This document shows, piece by piece, positions 1 through 9,051 of a stretch of DNA of 62,268 nt (position 1 is its first letter; each line of letters starts with the position of its first letter). The position numbers were made by a program, and so were the translations under genes. Source of the stretch: an uncultured Bacteroidales bacterium (lineage in GTDB: Bacteria > Bacteroidota > Bacteroidia > Bacteroidales > WCHB1-69); assembly GCA_946186495.1 (NCBI GenBank), contig CAMHNQ010000013.1, positions 1-62,268 of the forward strand, written 5' to 3'. The notes beneath the pieces are model-generated. The model was not told the DNA's origin, ran no database searches, and was given only the letters and a program-made list of their open reading frames with translations.

Positions 1-47
1 ATAGGGGAGTTGGCGGGGATTGTCAATAGAAGGTATGTAAAATTTGT

Positions 48-55
48 TATTTTTG
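48..55 (+). promoter_or_regulatory. Predicted -7 box upstream of the Na/Pi cotransporter
   Basis: TATTTTTG matches the Bacteroidota consensus TAnnTTTG exactly. A TTG at 20-22 could be the -33 element, although the 25-base spacer is longer than usual. The implied leader before the ATG at 248 is about 185 bases. Confidence 0.5.
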
Positions 56-106
56 CCGCCGTATGATAAATTGGCAAAAAGTTTTTTTGATGAATGTATT
101 TGGAAA

Positions 107-147
107 ATGGCATGGCCTCCTGTTGGGTTGTGCCATGTCTTTTTATT
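107..147 (+). other. Leader hairpin followed by T-run (possible attenuator)
   Basis: ATGGCA at 107-112 pairs with TGCCAT at 131-136 and is followed by GTCTTTTTATT. It lies in the leader of the cotransporter gene and has the outline of an intrinsic terminator. The loop is long and the stem short, so a regulatory role is only a guess. Confidence 0.25.
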
Positions 148-247
148 GTCATCGAAAGTTCTGTAATCCAATCTATTGGCACCTTTTCTTGAGCCGAAAC
201 AATCTCCTCGCGCCCCCTGCCGATGCATATAATCAATAACTTTTAAA

Positions 248-1927
248 ATGGATCTGACAAGCGTACTGATTGCAATATTAACTTTGACCGCAGGCATTGG
301 AGTTTTCCTGGTAGCTTGCCAGATGATGAGTAACAATTTGGAATCGGCCAGTAGCCGTCGTCTTAAACAGCTGTTTGCAAAGACTGGTCGCAACAAGTGG
401 GTTGGTGTTGGGATAGGCACAGTGGGTACGGCAGCTATCCAAAGCAGCGGCGCGGTGACGGTGATGGTCATCGGTTTCGTGAATGTGGGCATCATGAGTT
501 TGGAACAGGCTGCCACCATCATCTACGGCTCGAACATCGGCACTACGGTGACGGCTCAGCTGGTTGCTTTGGGCATGTTCGGCGGCAACGGGATATCCAC
601 TACCATCATATTCTCTGCTTTCGCGGGTATTGGCGCTTTCATTACCCTGTTTTCCAAGACCGACAAATGGAGACAGACCGGCGGTATCCTCACCGGCTTT
701 GGTATGCTTTTCGTGGGCTTGAGCATGATGGCATCGGCTATGGAGGATTTTGCCGCGCTTCAGTCGGTGAAAGACATGCTGGCCAGCATCGGCAACCCTG
801 TGTTTCTCGTGGCCATCGGCGCCTTGCTCACCGCCATCATCCAGTCTTCCTCCGTGATGACTTCCATCGCCATCACCATGGTGGTTACCGGTTTGGTGAA
901 CCTCAACCAGGGCATCTACTTGACGATGGGGTCGAACATCGGATCTTGTGTGGTGGCCCTTATTGCAGGTATGACCAGTGGGACGAATGCCAAGCGGACA
1001 GCTCTTATACACCTCATATTCAATGTGATGGGAGTTGCTATTTTCCTGTTTTTAGCACTGGTCCTGAATCTTTCCAGCGCAGGTGCCTTGAGTTTTGGCG
1101 GTCTGTTCGAGCGCTTTTTCCCCAGCGCCCCGCAGCTGCAACTCGCCATGTTCCATACTTTCTTCAACGTGTGCACCATGTTCGTGGCCATGCCGTTGAC
1201 CTCTGCGCTCGTAAATGTCTCCTGTCGCCTCATTCCTGACACCTCGCTCCCTGTGGAATCCGGTCCGAGGCTCAAATATCTCGACCCCTCCATGCTCAGC
1301 ACTCCCGTGGTGGCTGTAAGGCAGCTGAAAGCGGAAATTGAGAACATGGCCGAGATGGCGATTACGAACTTCCGGCGTTCAATAAGGGTGATCACGACCA
1401 TGAACTATGAGGACATTGATGAGTTCAGAAATACGGAGATAGAACTCAATTTCCTGAACAAGGAACTGCTACGCTATTCTGTCTCGCTCTCCGAAAAAAA
1501 ACTCAGCCGTTTCGACCAGAGTTACATCAGCTCCACCATTCGAACAGTCAGCGATTTGGAGCGGATTGGAGACTATGCCGAGAATATCGTGGAGTATGCT
1601 GATTCGTTGAAAGTTCAGGAGGAGATGTTTTCCAAGGAGGCTGTCGGGGAGATTTTGCGCATGGAGACCCTTGTCAATAGATTGTATGATGAGGTGAAGC
1701 AGGCCTACCACCGGAATGACCGGCAGGCGTTGGAAAAAGCGGATGTGATTGAGGAACAGATTGACAATCTGACAGAAGAGATGGAGCGCAATCATATCCG
1801 CCGTTTGACAGAAGGCACGTGCAGCCCTGCTGTGGGTGCAGAATACCTCTCCTTGGCTCAAAACTCCGAGCGAGTCGGCGACCATTTGATTAATGTGGGG
1901 AATTCGATTCTGGAGCTTCGCGCGTAG
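248..1927 (+). CDS. Na+/phosphate cotransporter family protein with PhoU-like C-terminus
   Basis: Inner-membrane symporter of the Na/Pi-cotransporter II family, 559 residues, predicted to couple sodium entry to phosphate uptake or export. The membrane half holds the two inverted repeats of the family: QSSGAV near residue 65 with GSNIGTT near 94, and QSSSVMT near 199 with GSNIGSC near 228. Residues from about 350 onward are cytoplasmic, helical and PhoU-like. The length fits the bacterial NptA type with a fused PhoU domain. The start is ATG 248; no upstream in-frame alternative is convincing. It ends convergently with the GH3-like gene, five bases apart. Substrate is taken from the family, not shown by the sequence. 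Confidence 0.9.
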   Translation: MDLTSVLIAILTLTAGIGVFLVACQMMSNNLESASSRRLKQLFAKTGRNKWVGVGIGTVGTAAIQSSGAVTVMVIGFVNVGIMSLEQAATIIYGSNIGTTVTAQLVALGMFGGNGISTTIIFSAFAGIGAFITLFSKTDKWRQTGGILTGFGMLFVGLSMMASAMEDFAALQSVKDMLASIGNPVFLVAIGALLTAIIQSSSVMTSIAITMVVTGLVNLNQGIYLTMGSNIGSCVVALIAGMTSGTNAKRTALIHLIFNVMGVAIFLFLALVLNLSSAGALSFGGLFERFFPSAPQLQLAMFHTFFNVCTMFVAMPLTSALVNVSCRLIPDTSLPVESGPRLKYLDPSMLSTPVVAVRQLKAEIENMAEMAITNFRRSIRVITTMNYEDIDEFRNTEIELNFLNKELLRYSVSLSEKKLSRFDQSYISSTIRTVSDLERIGDYAENIVEYADSLKVQEEMFSKEAVGEILRMETLVNRLYDEVKQAYHRNDRQALEKADVIEEQIDNLTEEMERNHIRRLTEGTCSPAVGAEYLSLAQNSERVGDHLINVGNSILELRA

Positions 1928-1931
1928 TTCT

Positions 1932-3788
1932 CTATTCGATTGATTTAGTGTGATTTTTGCGTTGTTTGCGGCGTTGTTGTCGTGCCAGGCGCCGCTCTTC
2001 GATGCGTTGGAGACGTTCCTGCTGGCGTGTTTCCCATTCGGCACGGCGCGTGATGACAGTACTGCGCACTTCGGACACCATGTTGCCGAACACCAGAACC
2101 TGAAATTTGTCGCGGCGGTTCTCATCTTGCATCAGTTGGTTGAACTTGAACTGTCCGTCGCGCATGCCCTCGGCGAGGCACGCTGCTTTGAAACGGGCGT
2201 AGGCGTTCTGGATCAGCCGGTGTGCGATGGGCGGCTTGAGCCGGAAACTGTCCCGTTTCGCCGCGTATTCGATGTTTATTTCACACAGCTTCTTGTCTAT
2301 CAATGTGGTGAAGGTCTCTGCAACCTCCTGGGTGGTTTCGGGGTCCTCAAACTCTAAGTAGAAGTGGTACACGGATAGGTTCACATCTGCGAAACCAACA
2401 AAGAACGTGGTCTTGATTCCCATCTCCGCCTCCGCCTGCTTGACGGCGTCGATGAACTGGGGCTCGTAGAGTTTCTCGCCCGTTAAAGACACGATGCCGT
2501 TCACCTTGCTCACCATGTGGATGGTTGGGGTCTTCTCGAATTTCCCGCCCACTTCGATGAGGTCATTCATGTTGTAGCGGAAGAGGCCGGAGTAGGTGGT
2601 GACGTATGCACAGTACCGTTTGCCATACTGTAGTTCGTCGAGCTGCAGGAAATTTTTGTGCGGGGAGTCCAGTTCTTCCTCTGCCACAAACTCGTAGTAG
2701 TGAAGGTGCGGGAACATCACGGATTCGATGGTGTCGTCAAGAGCGAATCCGAAGCGGCATTCGGTGGCAATGTATCCGAGTTCCTGGTAAAAAGTTTGTT
2801 CGAAGTTGAAGAAGTTGGTGTACTTCTCCATGTAGATTTTGGTGTTGCCGCATTTCCAAGTGCTGAGAATCTGCAGTTTGGGCCAATAGTCTTTGGGTAG
2901 GATGTGGCCGTCTCCTTTGTCGCGGAGTAGCCGGAGTTCAGCTGCGCGTTCCGGCCTCGGCCGCATGTAGGCGATGAGCTCGGTGCGTATTTCCGGGGAT
3001 ATGTCGAACTTCTCGCTCAATGTGCCTTTCTCGATGTCCTCGATCATGGAATCAAGGTTCTCGTCCACGGAACGTTGCAATTCCAATATGGTGGAAGGGT
3101 TGGCCGTGGCCCAGAGGGTGACGTCCCAATGTTGCAAGGCAAGACGCATGAGCGCGTAATTACGGGCGGTGTAGTCTTCGATAGACATGACGCTGGCGGG
3201 TGCAGTGTACCTGTGCTTGATGATGGCGGGGATGTCCCTCACCAGCACGCCGCTTACCGAGCCGTAGAGGGTGCCGTCAGGGGCGAATCCCTCGCACTCT
3301 TTGCCCACAATCGGGAAGATGTGGCCGGCAAGGGCCATCGGCCTGTGTTTTATGAAGTTCCAAATCCAGACGTGCGACATCTTCCCATAGACGTCTTTCA
3401 GATATTTTCGGGTCATGGGAATCCATTTCGGCTGCGACGTGGTGCCCGACGTGGTGGCGTACATGTAGGGGCTGCCTGGGAAAAGAACATTCTTTTCACC
3501 GTTTTTGTGACGCTCAACATACGGCCGCAGCGCCTCGAAATCATTTGCGGGGACAAAATGCTGGTAGAGGGCAAACAACTCCTCGTCGGTTGGGGCGCCG
3601 ATGATTTTCTCGAAGAAATGCTCTTTCCCGTAAACCGTGTCTTTGCTGATTTTGAGGATATCGCGCAATGTGCTTTCCGAGGCAAGTCGGGGCCGACGGG
3701 ACGCCAAGCGCAGACGAAGGGTTTGGATACCTCCGGCTATCCATAGTAATATGTTGATTAACAGAGGGTAATGTAGTCGCTGTGCCAT
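1932..3788 (-). CDS. GH3-like acyl-adenylate-forming protein
   Basis: Cytoplasmic 618-residue member of the GH3 family, named after plant auxin-conjugating enzymes. GH3 enzymes activate a carboxylate as acyl-AMP and pass it to an amino acid or amine. The nucleotide-binding motif TTSGTTSQPKWIP lies at about residues 111-123, and the YRYNMNDLIEVGG-like segment (here FRYNMNDLIEVGG) of the C-terminal half is also present. A very basic, arginine-rich tail closes the protein. Bacteroidota carry GH3 homologues of unknown substrate, so the physiological reaction is not known. It is transcribed toward the cotransporter gene; nothing upstream suggests an operon. Confidence 0.85.
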   Translation of the reverse strand: MAQRLHYPLLINILLWIAGGIQTLRLRLASRRPRLASESTLRDILKISKDTVYGKEHFFEKIIGAPTDEELFALYQHFVPANDFEALRPYVERHKNGEKNVLFPGSPYMYATTSGTTSQPKWIPMTRKYLKDVYGKMSHVWIWNFIKHRPMALAGHIFPIVGKECEGFAPDGTLYGSVSGVLVRDIPAIIKHRYTAPASVMSIEDYTARNYALMRLALQHWDVTLWATANPSTILELQRSVDENLDSMIEDIEKGTLSEKFDISPEIRTELIAYMRPRPERAAELRLLRDKGDGHILPKDYWPKLQILSTWKCGNTKIYMEKYTNFFNFEQTFYQELGYIATECRFGFALDDTIESVMFPHLHYYEFVAEEELDSPHKNFLQLDELQYGKRYCAYVTTYSGLFRYNMNDLIEVGGKFEKTPTIHMVSKVNGIVSLTGEKLYEPQFIDAVKQAEAEMGIKTTFFVGFADVNLSVYHFYLEFEDPETTQEVAETFTTLIDKKLCEINIEYAAKRDSFRLKPPIAHRLIQNAYARFKAACLAEGMRDGQFKFNQLMQDENRRDKFQVLVFGNMVSEVRSTVITRRAEWETRQQERLQRIEERRLARQQRRKQRKNHTKSIE

Positions 3789-3878
3789 ATTTTAATCACC
3801 TTGTCACTTTAGTTTAAAAGTGAACGGCAAATGTATATAAAATATGGATAGGTTGTTTCCTTTATTTCGTGACGTATC

Positions 3879-4883
3879 TTATTTTACAGCGACATCGTTG
3901 ACGAGGCGTAACGAGTATACCTTCTCGCCGTCGTCGTGGGAGACGATGATGCGGATGGTGCGGTCGCCGGGTTCCACCCTGACGGTGGCGTGCGGTGACT
4001 GGGCCTTGGCAACCACTTCCGGTGTCTTTCCGTCGTTGTCGCAATAGTAGGTGTATTCGGTGCAGTCTGGGTTGAAGTCCGGCAGCGGTTTTCCATCAAT
4101 GTAGAGGGAGGACAGCCGTTTGTTATAGACCATGACGATGTCGTCGATGGCCAGCTTGTCGCCATTGTTGCCGCCCTTGGCTATCTTATTGGTGGAAAAT
4201 GAGATCAGAATGTAGGAGGGGGTGCGGGAAGAGGTGGTCACCACGTGGTTCTGCTCGTCGTAGTAAGTGAACTTGTATTTGTAGCGGTGCCATTTATGGT
4301 CGTTGTGGTCCTTGATGTCGCAGAAGGCGTTGGCTATCTTGCCCTTTTGTGCGGTGCTGGCGGAGTGCGAGGATATGTCCTTGTAAGGCACGTTGCTGTG
4401 CAGGTGGAACTTGGCGACGGCCACGTTGGAGGGCTTTTTCATGTCGAATTTGCACCAGAAGTAAACGGAGTCGGGACGGCCGGTGAACGCCATGGCCGCC
4501 TTGTGGCCGAGTTTGTTGTCCTTGTCAGTGTAAGTGTTGTTGTCGGTGCTGTTGTTGTCGGGGGAGGCAAACTGCATCTGTCCGGTAGTGATGACCCCGT
4601 TGACCAGGTTGCCCGCCAGCGTGACCGGGTAGATTTCGCACCCGTAACCGGTGTGGCCGGTCACCCGGTTGCTGTGGTTTTTCAGCATGGGCCCGCATCC
4701 CCACGAGTAGATGCCTTTCAGCTGGCAGTCGCCGTCACCGTAGGAGTGCCAATATTTCGGGATGGCATTGCCGTTCCCCGTTGTTGTCCATTGTTCAAAA
4801 TTGCCGTTCTGAACTTGGTTCTGTGCATATGAAAACCTGAATAACAATAAAACAGTCGCTATTGTGAAAATGATGGGCCTCAT
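3879..4883 (-). CDS. Secreted PCMD-domain protein
   Basis: A 334-residue exported protein with a signal peptide of about 20 residues (hydrophobic core VLLLFRFSYA, cleavage before QNQVQNG). The body resembles the PCMD domain (putative carbohydrate metabolism domain) of Bacteroidota: an N-terminal NGNFEQW segment, a YFWCKFD strand region and the DDIVMVYN stretch near residue 245 followed by a short C-terminal beta domain. No catalytic site is recognisable. It follows the esterase by about 60 bases on the same strand and may be the last gene of that run. Function is inferred from the family only. Confidence 0.7.
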   Translation of the reverse strand: MRPIIFTIATVLLLFRFSYAQNQVQNGNFEQWTTTGNGNAIPKYWHSYGDGDCQLKGIYSWGCGPMLKNHSNRVTGHTGYGCEIYPVTLAGNLVNGVITTGQMQFASPDNNSTDNNTYTDKDNKLGHKAAMAFTGRPDSVYFWCKFDMKKPSNVAVAKFHLHSNVPYKDISSHSASTAQKGKIANAFCDIKDHNDHKWHRYKYKFTYYDEQNHVVTTSSRTPSYILISFSTNKIAKGGNNGDKLAIDDIVMVYNKRLSSLYIDGKPLPDFNPDCTEYTYYCDNDGKTPEVVAKAQSPHATVRVEPGDRTIRIIVSHDDGEKVYSLRLVNDVAVK

Positions 4884-4946
4884 GTCTCTGAATTGATTTT
4901 TGATGTTTTTTGGACGGTGGTTTTTGGGAAAAGTTCAAAATGGGTG

Positions 4947-6098
4947 TCAGTGGGAGCAGTTCCAGAACAGGGTCTGCACGTATTCGGTGAAATATACGCG
5001 CCAGTTGCGCCATGTGTGGCCGCCTCGCGTGTTGTACATTGTATATTGGAAGTGTTTGCGCTGCAGCCTTTTCCGGAATTTGTTGATTCTGTGGTGGAAA
5101 AGGTCTCCGGTGCCGCCCCCGATCCAGTATTTCGAGAAGCTGTTCTCCGGCAGTTGCTTCCAGCCTACCACTGGGGAGAACATCCCCACGGCACAGAAGG
5201 TGCTGTCGTACATGTTGGCGAGGTTGGCCGCCTGTTTTGCGCCCGCCGACAGCCCTGCAACGGCCCTGCTGCCCTTCACGTTGGAAAACCGGTACCGCTG
5301 GCTGAGATAGTCGTCCATCGCGGGGTAGCAGTTCTCGAACTCCATTTTGTTCCAAGAAGGGTAGAGCATGATGTTCTTGAACAGCCCGATGTCCTCTTTC
5401 TTGGAAATCAGGCACTCAGGGTTGGCATCTGGGATGACCATGATCATCGGGGCTGCCCTATGCTGCAGGATGAGGTTCTCCAGCACCTGCACGGCACGTC
5501 CGCGGTCGTTCCATGAGGTCTCGTTCCCGTTCAGCCCGTGCAGAAGGTAGAGTACAGGGTAGGCGTGTTGCTCCTTGTCGTATCCGGGTGGCGTGTAGAC
5601 CAGAATCTTGCGCGTCTTCATTTCGGGGCCGCACTGGAACAGCACCGTGTCAACGCGGCCCAGCAGTGACTCCACGGAGTAGAGGTTGGTCTGCGGGGTG
5701 CCGTCAATGATGAACACGCTCATTTTCTCCCGACGCACGCGGATGGAGTCGGCGTTGTTGGGGTCCGGGAATCGCTGGCCGTACGCTTCGAACTGGTAAG
5801 TGTAGACCTCGGGGGGGAGCGGCGGCGTGGTGTAGGTCCAGTAGCCGGCACTGTCCTTTTTCATCCGCACGGAATGGTAGTTCTCTCGTTTGATTTCGGA
5901 TTTCTCATGACGTAACTTGCAGTCGCAATAGACCTTGACGCTGTTGGCATTGGTGTCGTGAAAGCTGAAAACAACCGAGCCGTCCGGGTTTTTCCGGAAG
6001 AGGGTGTCCGATGTCACTTGGGCTTTGGCAACAGAGCAAGTGAAAAAAGTCAATAGAGACAGCGTATAAGTTCTCCAAAGGCTAATTCTTTTTCCCAT
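4947..6098 (-). CDS. Secreted alpha/beta-hydrolase esterase with N-terminal E-set domain
   Basis: A 383-residue exported esterase of the esterase D/feruloyl-esterase type. A signal peptide ends near residue 26 (VAKAQ). Residues 30-135 look like a CBM48-type beta-sandwich, and 150-380 form the hydrolase. The oxyanion segment is HGLNG (187-191), the nucleophile is Ser284 in GLSAG, and His361 lies in GGHTW. Such enzymes deacylate polysaccharide or siderophore esters; the substrate here is unknown. The start overlaps the end of the upstream glycosyltransferase by 17 bases, indicating co-translation. GLSAG lacks the second glycine usual in GLSMGG, an acceptable variant. Confidence 0.82.
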   Translation of the reverse strand: MGKRISLWRTYTLSLLTFFTCSVAKAQVTSDTLFRKNPDGSVVFSFHDTNANSVKVYCDCKLRHEKSEIKRENYHSVRMKKDSAGYWTYTTPPLPPEVYTYQFEAYGQRFPDPNNADSIRVRREKMSVFIIDGTPQTNLYSVESLLGRVDTVLFQCGPEMKTRKILVYTPPGYDKEQHAYPVLYLLHGLNGNETSWNDRGRAVQVLENLILQHRAAPMIMVIPDANPECLISKKEDIGLFKNIMLYPSWNKMEFENCYPAMDDYLSQRYRFSNVKGSRAVAGLSAGAKQAANLANMYDSTFCAVGMFSPVVGWKQLPENSFSKYWIGGGTGDLFHHRINKFRKRLQRKHFQYTMYNTRGGHTWRNWRVYFTEYVQTLFWNCSH

Positions 6099-7218
6099 AA
6101 TCTCTTATTGCCTCATTCAACATCTCTTCAAATTGGGCGATGGAGTTTTCGATGCAGTATTTTTTTGCGGATTCGGCATAGATTTTCTCCATCCGATGCT
6201 TCTCCTCCGGGTTGTCAAGCCAATAGTCGATGGCGCGTGCCAAGTCCTTGGAATCCCCGGCCTCGAACAGGCTGCGCTCGTCGAGGGCGAACTGTTTGGT
6301 GGCCGACAGGCTGCTGTTGGAGATGACCGGCACTAAACCTGTGGCGAAAGCTTCGATGCAGGAGATGGCCTCAGACTCCATGTCGGAGGCATGGACATAC
6401 AAATCGCACTGCCCCAGCAGGTTGATGAGCTTTTCCTTCGGAAGGTAGGTGAAAACCGGCGGGTTTTTGAGCTTTTGGCCCAACTTGAGGTATTGTTTGT
6501 ATTTCGGCCCCCTTCCGGCAAAGACCAGCTGGATGTTGTCGCCGTATTTGGAATACTGGAGTGCGTTGATGATGAGGTCCTGCCGCTTCTCGCCCGCCAA
6601 TCGTCCCACCATCATGATCAGGATCTTGTCGGCAAATTCCGGCTCCTTGGGTGTTTTCGTCCAAGTGAAGTCCGACTGGATACCGTTGGAGATGGGGTGG
6701 ATTTTGGCGGTGTATCCTCGCTTTTCGATTTCACCTGCCATGAACTGCGACGGAGTGTGCACGTGCCCGTAGTTGTTGTAGGTGGTGTCGCGGAACAGCC
6801 TGAATATGGCGTTGTTGACCCAGGAAACTTTGCCCATCCCTAAGCTGGAGGTGATGTTCTGGGGTTGGATGTGGAATGCGGCGGTGGAGGGTTTGCCCAT
6901 CTCGTCGGCAATCTTCTTGGCCTTGGCCTCCATCATAAACGGCATGTAGCAGTGGAGGATGTCCGCCCATTGCACCGCCTCGGCGATGGTTTTCCGCTTC
7001 CATTTGGCAAATTGGAAGCCGTGTTTTGAAATCAACCCTTGGAAGAACGGGATTTTCAGTTCCGGCAGTGCGTAGATGTTTTCCTGTTCCTCCTTGCAGG
7101 TGGTCAGGATGCGCACCTCGTGACCTCTTTTGCGGAGCTCTTCCGCAAAGCGTTGCGCGGAAATGCTTGTGCCGTTGTTGTTGGTGAAATATGCGTCAAT
7201 AGCAAACAGAATTTTCAT
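6082..7218 (-). CDS. Glycosyltransferase family 4 (paralogue 1)
   Basis: A 378-residue GT-B glycosyltransferase. The N-terminal Rossmann half starts with MKILFAIDAY and a glycine-serine-rich acceptor segment. The C-terminal half holds the sugar-nucleotide motifs VGRLAGEKRQ near residue 208 and EAISCIEAFATGLVPV near 293, the E-x7-E pattern of GT4. It would transfer a sugar from a nucleotide donor at the cytoplasmic membrane face, probably in glycan or lipopolysaccharide assembly. It is clearly paralogous to the next upstream gene, with a stretch of about 34 identical bases around 6269 and 7441. Donor and acceptor cannot be read from sequence. Confidence 0.88.
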   Translation of the reverse strand: MKILFAIDAYFTNNNGTSISAQRFAEELRKRGHEVRILTTCKEEQENIYALPELKIPFFQGLISKHGFQFAKWKRKTIAEAVQWADILHCYMPFMMEAKAKKIADEMGKPSTAAFHIQPQNITSSLGMGKVSWVNNAIFRLFRDTTYNNYGHVHTPSQFMAGEIEKRGYTAKIHPISNGIQSDFTWTKTPKEPEFADKILIMMVGRLAGEKRQDLIINALQYSKYGDNIQLVFAGRGPKYKQYLKLGQKLKNPPVFTYLPKEKLINLLGQCDLYVHASDMESEAISCIEAFATGLVPVISNSSLSATKQFALDERSLFEAGDSKDLARAIDYWLDNPEEKHRMEKIYAESAKKYCIENSIAQFEEMLNEAIRDYGKKN

Positions 7219-7249
7219 TGCAGATACTTCTGATTCCTTGTTTTTTTTG

Positions 7250-8431
7250 TTAACGATTTGATTTTTTGTTGTCTTCGATGGCTTCGTTCAGCATCTTCTC
7301 GAAAAGAGTTATTGAATTGTCGATATTGTATTTGGAAGCTGACTCCTGATAGACTTTCTCCATCCTCAGGCGCTCCTCGGTGTTGTCAAGCCAGTAGTCG
7401 ATGGCGCGTGCGAGATCCTTGGCGTCGCCGGCTTTGAAGAGGCTGCGCTCGTCGAGGGCGAACTGTTTGGTGGCAGACAGCGGGCTGTTGGCGATGACCG
7501 GCACGAGCCCGGTGGCGAAGGCTTCGATGCAGGATATGGCCTCCGACTCCATGTCGGCGGCGTGGACGTAAAGGTCGGCCTGCGACAGCAGTTTGATCAG
7601 CTCGTCGCGCTTCACATAGACGAACTGTGGCGGCAGCGGAAGGCTTCTGCCTAATTTCTCGTAGGTTTCCTGCATGGGGCCGCGCCCGGCGAAGACCAGC
7701 TGGATGCGGTCGGCATACTTGGAGTAGGGCACCGCCTTGATGATCAGCGCCTGCTGCTTCTCACGGGTGAGCCGGCCCACCATCATGATCAGAATCTTGC
7801 CCTTGTATTCGTCGAAAGTCTCGGTGCGGTGGCCAGAGACATGCTGCTTCCCCGCTTCGATGAACACCGGCTGGATGCCGTTGCTGATGGGGTGCATCTT
7901 GGCCGTGAAGCCATGCGACTTCACCTCGTCGGCCATGAATTGGGACGGACAGTGCACATGCTGGACGCGGTTGCAGAGTATTTTGCTGAATATCTTGTAG
8001 AAAAGGTCGTTTACCCACCCGATTTTGTGCATGCGGATGTTGGCCGTCAGACTTTCGGCCTGCAGGTGCGCCGCCGCAGTGCAAGTTTTGCCCACCTCCT
8101 CGCAGTGGCGCTCCACCACGCCCTCTAACGGGAACGGCAAGAAACAATGCACCACGTCGGCCCAATCCACGGCGGAATGGATCGTCTCCATCGTCTCTTT
8201 TCCCCAGAACTTGGCAAAATTGAAGTTGTGCTTGTTCATCAAAGGCTGGAAGATTGGCATCCGGAAATGCCGAAGCGAGTAGAGATTCTTGTCGTTCTCG
8301 CCGGCATCGTTCGCGGTCAGAATGCGAACCTCATGGCCACGCTTGCGCAACTCGGCGGCAAAACGCTGCGCTGAAATGCTCGTTCCGTTGTTGTTGGTAT
8401 AATAGGTGTCAATGACGAACAAGATCTTCAT
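7250..8431 (-). CDS. Glycosyltransferase family 4 (paralogue 2)
   Basis: A 393-residue GT4 glycosyltransferase, using the ATG at 8431 (MKILFVIDTYYTNN), which matches the start of its paralogue exactly. An upstream in-frame ATG at 8476 would add 15 residues with no counterpart in the paralogue. Motifs: VGRLTREKQQ, EAISCIEAFATGLVPV. The two genes look like a tandem duplication. The four-gene leftward run (GT4, GT4, esterase, PCMD) suggests assembly and trimming of one surface glycan, which is inference. Confidence 0.88.
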   Translation of the reverse strand: MKILFVIDTYYTNNNGTSISAQRFAAELRKRGHEVRILTANDAGENDKNLYSLRHFRMPIFQPLMNKHNFNFAKFWGKETMETIHSAVDWADVVHCFLPFPLEGVVERHCEEVGKTCTAAAHLQAESLTANIRMHKIGWVNDLFYKIFSKILCNRVQHVHCPSQFMADEVKSHGFTAKMHPISNGIQPVFIEAGKQHVSGHRTETFDEYKGKILIMMVGRLTREKQQALIIKAVPYSKYADRIQLVFAGRGPMQETYEKLGRSLPLPPQFVYVKRDELIKLLSQADLYVHAADMESEAISCIEAFATGLVPVIANSPLSATKQFALDERSLFKAGDAKDLARAIDYWLDNTEERLRMEKVYQESASKYNIDNSITLFEKMLNEAIEDNKKSNR

Positions 8432-8757
8432 AAAATTATAATTTTGACGAAAAAAGTGCAACACGAAACATTCCAATTGTTTTGAAGATAATAATACTAC
8501 TATCTGATAATAAGAGCGTTATAGTTGTTTTGAGTCGTTTCTTCAGTCGCCGCTTTTTTATGGCAAAAATACATTTTTTTCTTTAAGCCCGATGCTTTCC
8601 CGAAAAAGGCTGTTTTGTCAAATTGAAAACGTCTTTTTGTACAGAAAAATTCCCTGAAATCCAAAAGGAATGTACTTTTTTCTCGTTGCCTGACTTTTGG
8701 GAATAAAGTGTACATTTGCACCGTTTTTTGAATAAAGGAATAATATTACATAAAACA
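8432..8757. other. Divergent intergenic region
   Basis: About 325 AT-rich bases separate the leftward glycosyltransferase run from the rightward small membrane protein gene. Apart from the promoter at 8711-8718 I see no conserved gene, long hairpin or repeat here. Confidence 0.5.
8711..8718 (+). promoter_or_regulatory. Predicted -7 box for the small membrane protein gene
   Basis: TACATTTG fits TAnnTTTG, with TTG at 8686-8688 as -33 element 22 bases upstream. An ATG at 8716 lies inside this box, so the coding start is placed at 8758. Confidence 0.6.
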
Positions 8758-9045
8758 ATGAATGTCAGCGTTTTTGAGATTTTAATGTTGCTGTGTTTCG
8801 CGTGCAGCTGGCCCTTTTCCATTGTCAAAGCCCTCCGGACCAAGGTGGTCATCGGCAAAAGCCCCGTCTTCATGGGTATCATCATCTTGGGCTATGTGTT
8901 CGGCATCCTCCACAAGGTCTTCTATAACTACGACTGGGTGGTCTATCTGTATCTTTTCAACCTGTTGATTGTCTCCTTCGACCTGCTCCTCTACTTCAAG
9001 TATATCGGGCAGAACCGACGGGATATGCAATCCGGACAAAAGTAG
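8758..9045 (+). CDS. Small PQ-loop/SemiSWEET-like membrane protein
   Basis: A 95-residue protein with three hydrophobic segments, roughly residues 4-22, 35-53 and 60-80. The pattern SWPFSIVKALRTK then GKSPVFMGIIILGY resembles the proline-containing triple-helix bundle of PQ-loop/SemiSWEET transporters, which dimerise to move small sugars. The similarity is at motif level only and may be coincidental. The start is chosen at 8758 because the upstream in-frame ATG sits in the promoter. Its stop is six bases before the CorC-like gene, so the two are probably co-transcribed. Confidence 0.6.
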   Translation: MNVSVFEILMLLCFACSWPFSIVKALRTKVVIGKSPVFMGIIILGYVFGILHKVFYNYDWVVYLYLFNLLIVSFDLLLYFKYIGQNRRDMQSGQK

Positions 9046-9051
9046 CCCGTC

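Noticed and set aside
278-1012. Long minus-strand frames opposite the Na/Pi cotransporter and other GC-rich genes
   Set aside because: They are histidine- and arginine-rich antisense shadows of well-supported genes with no family features.
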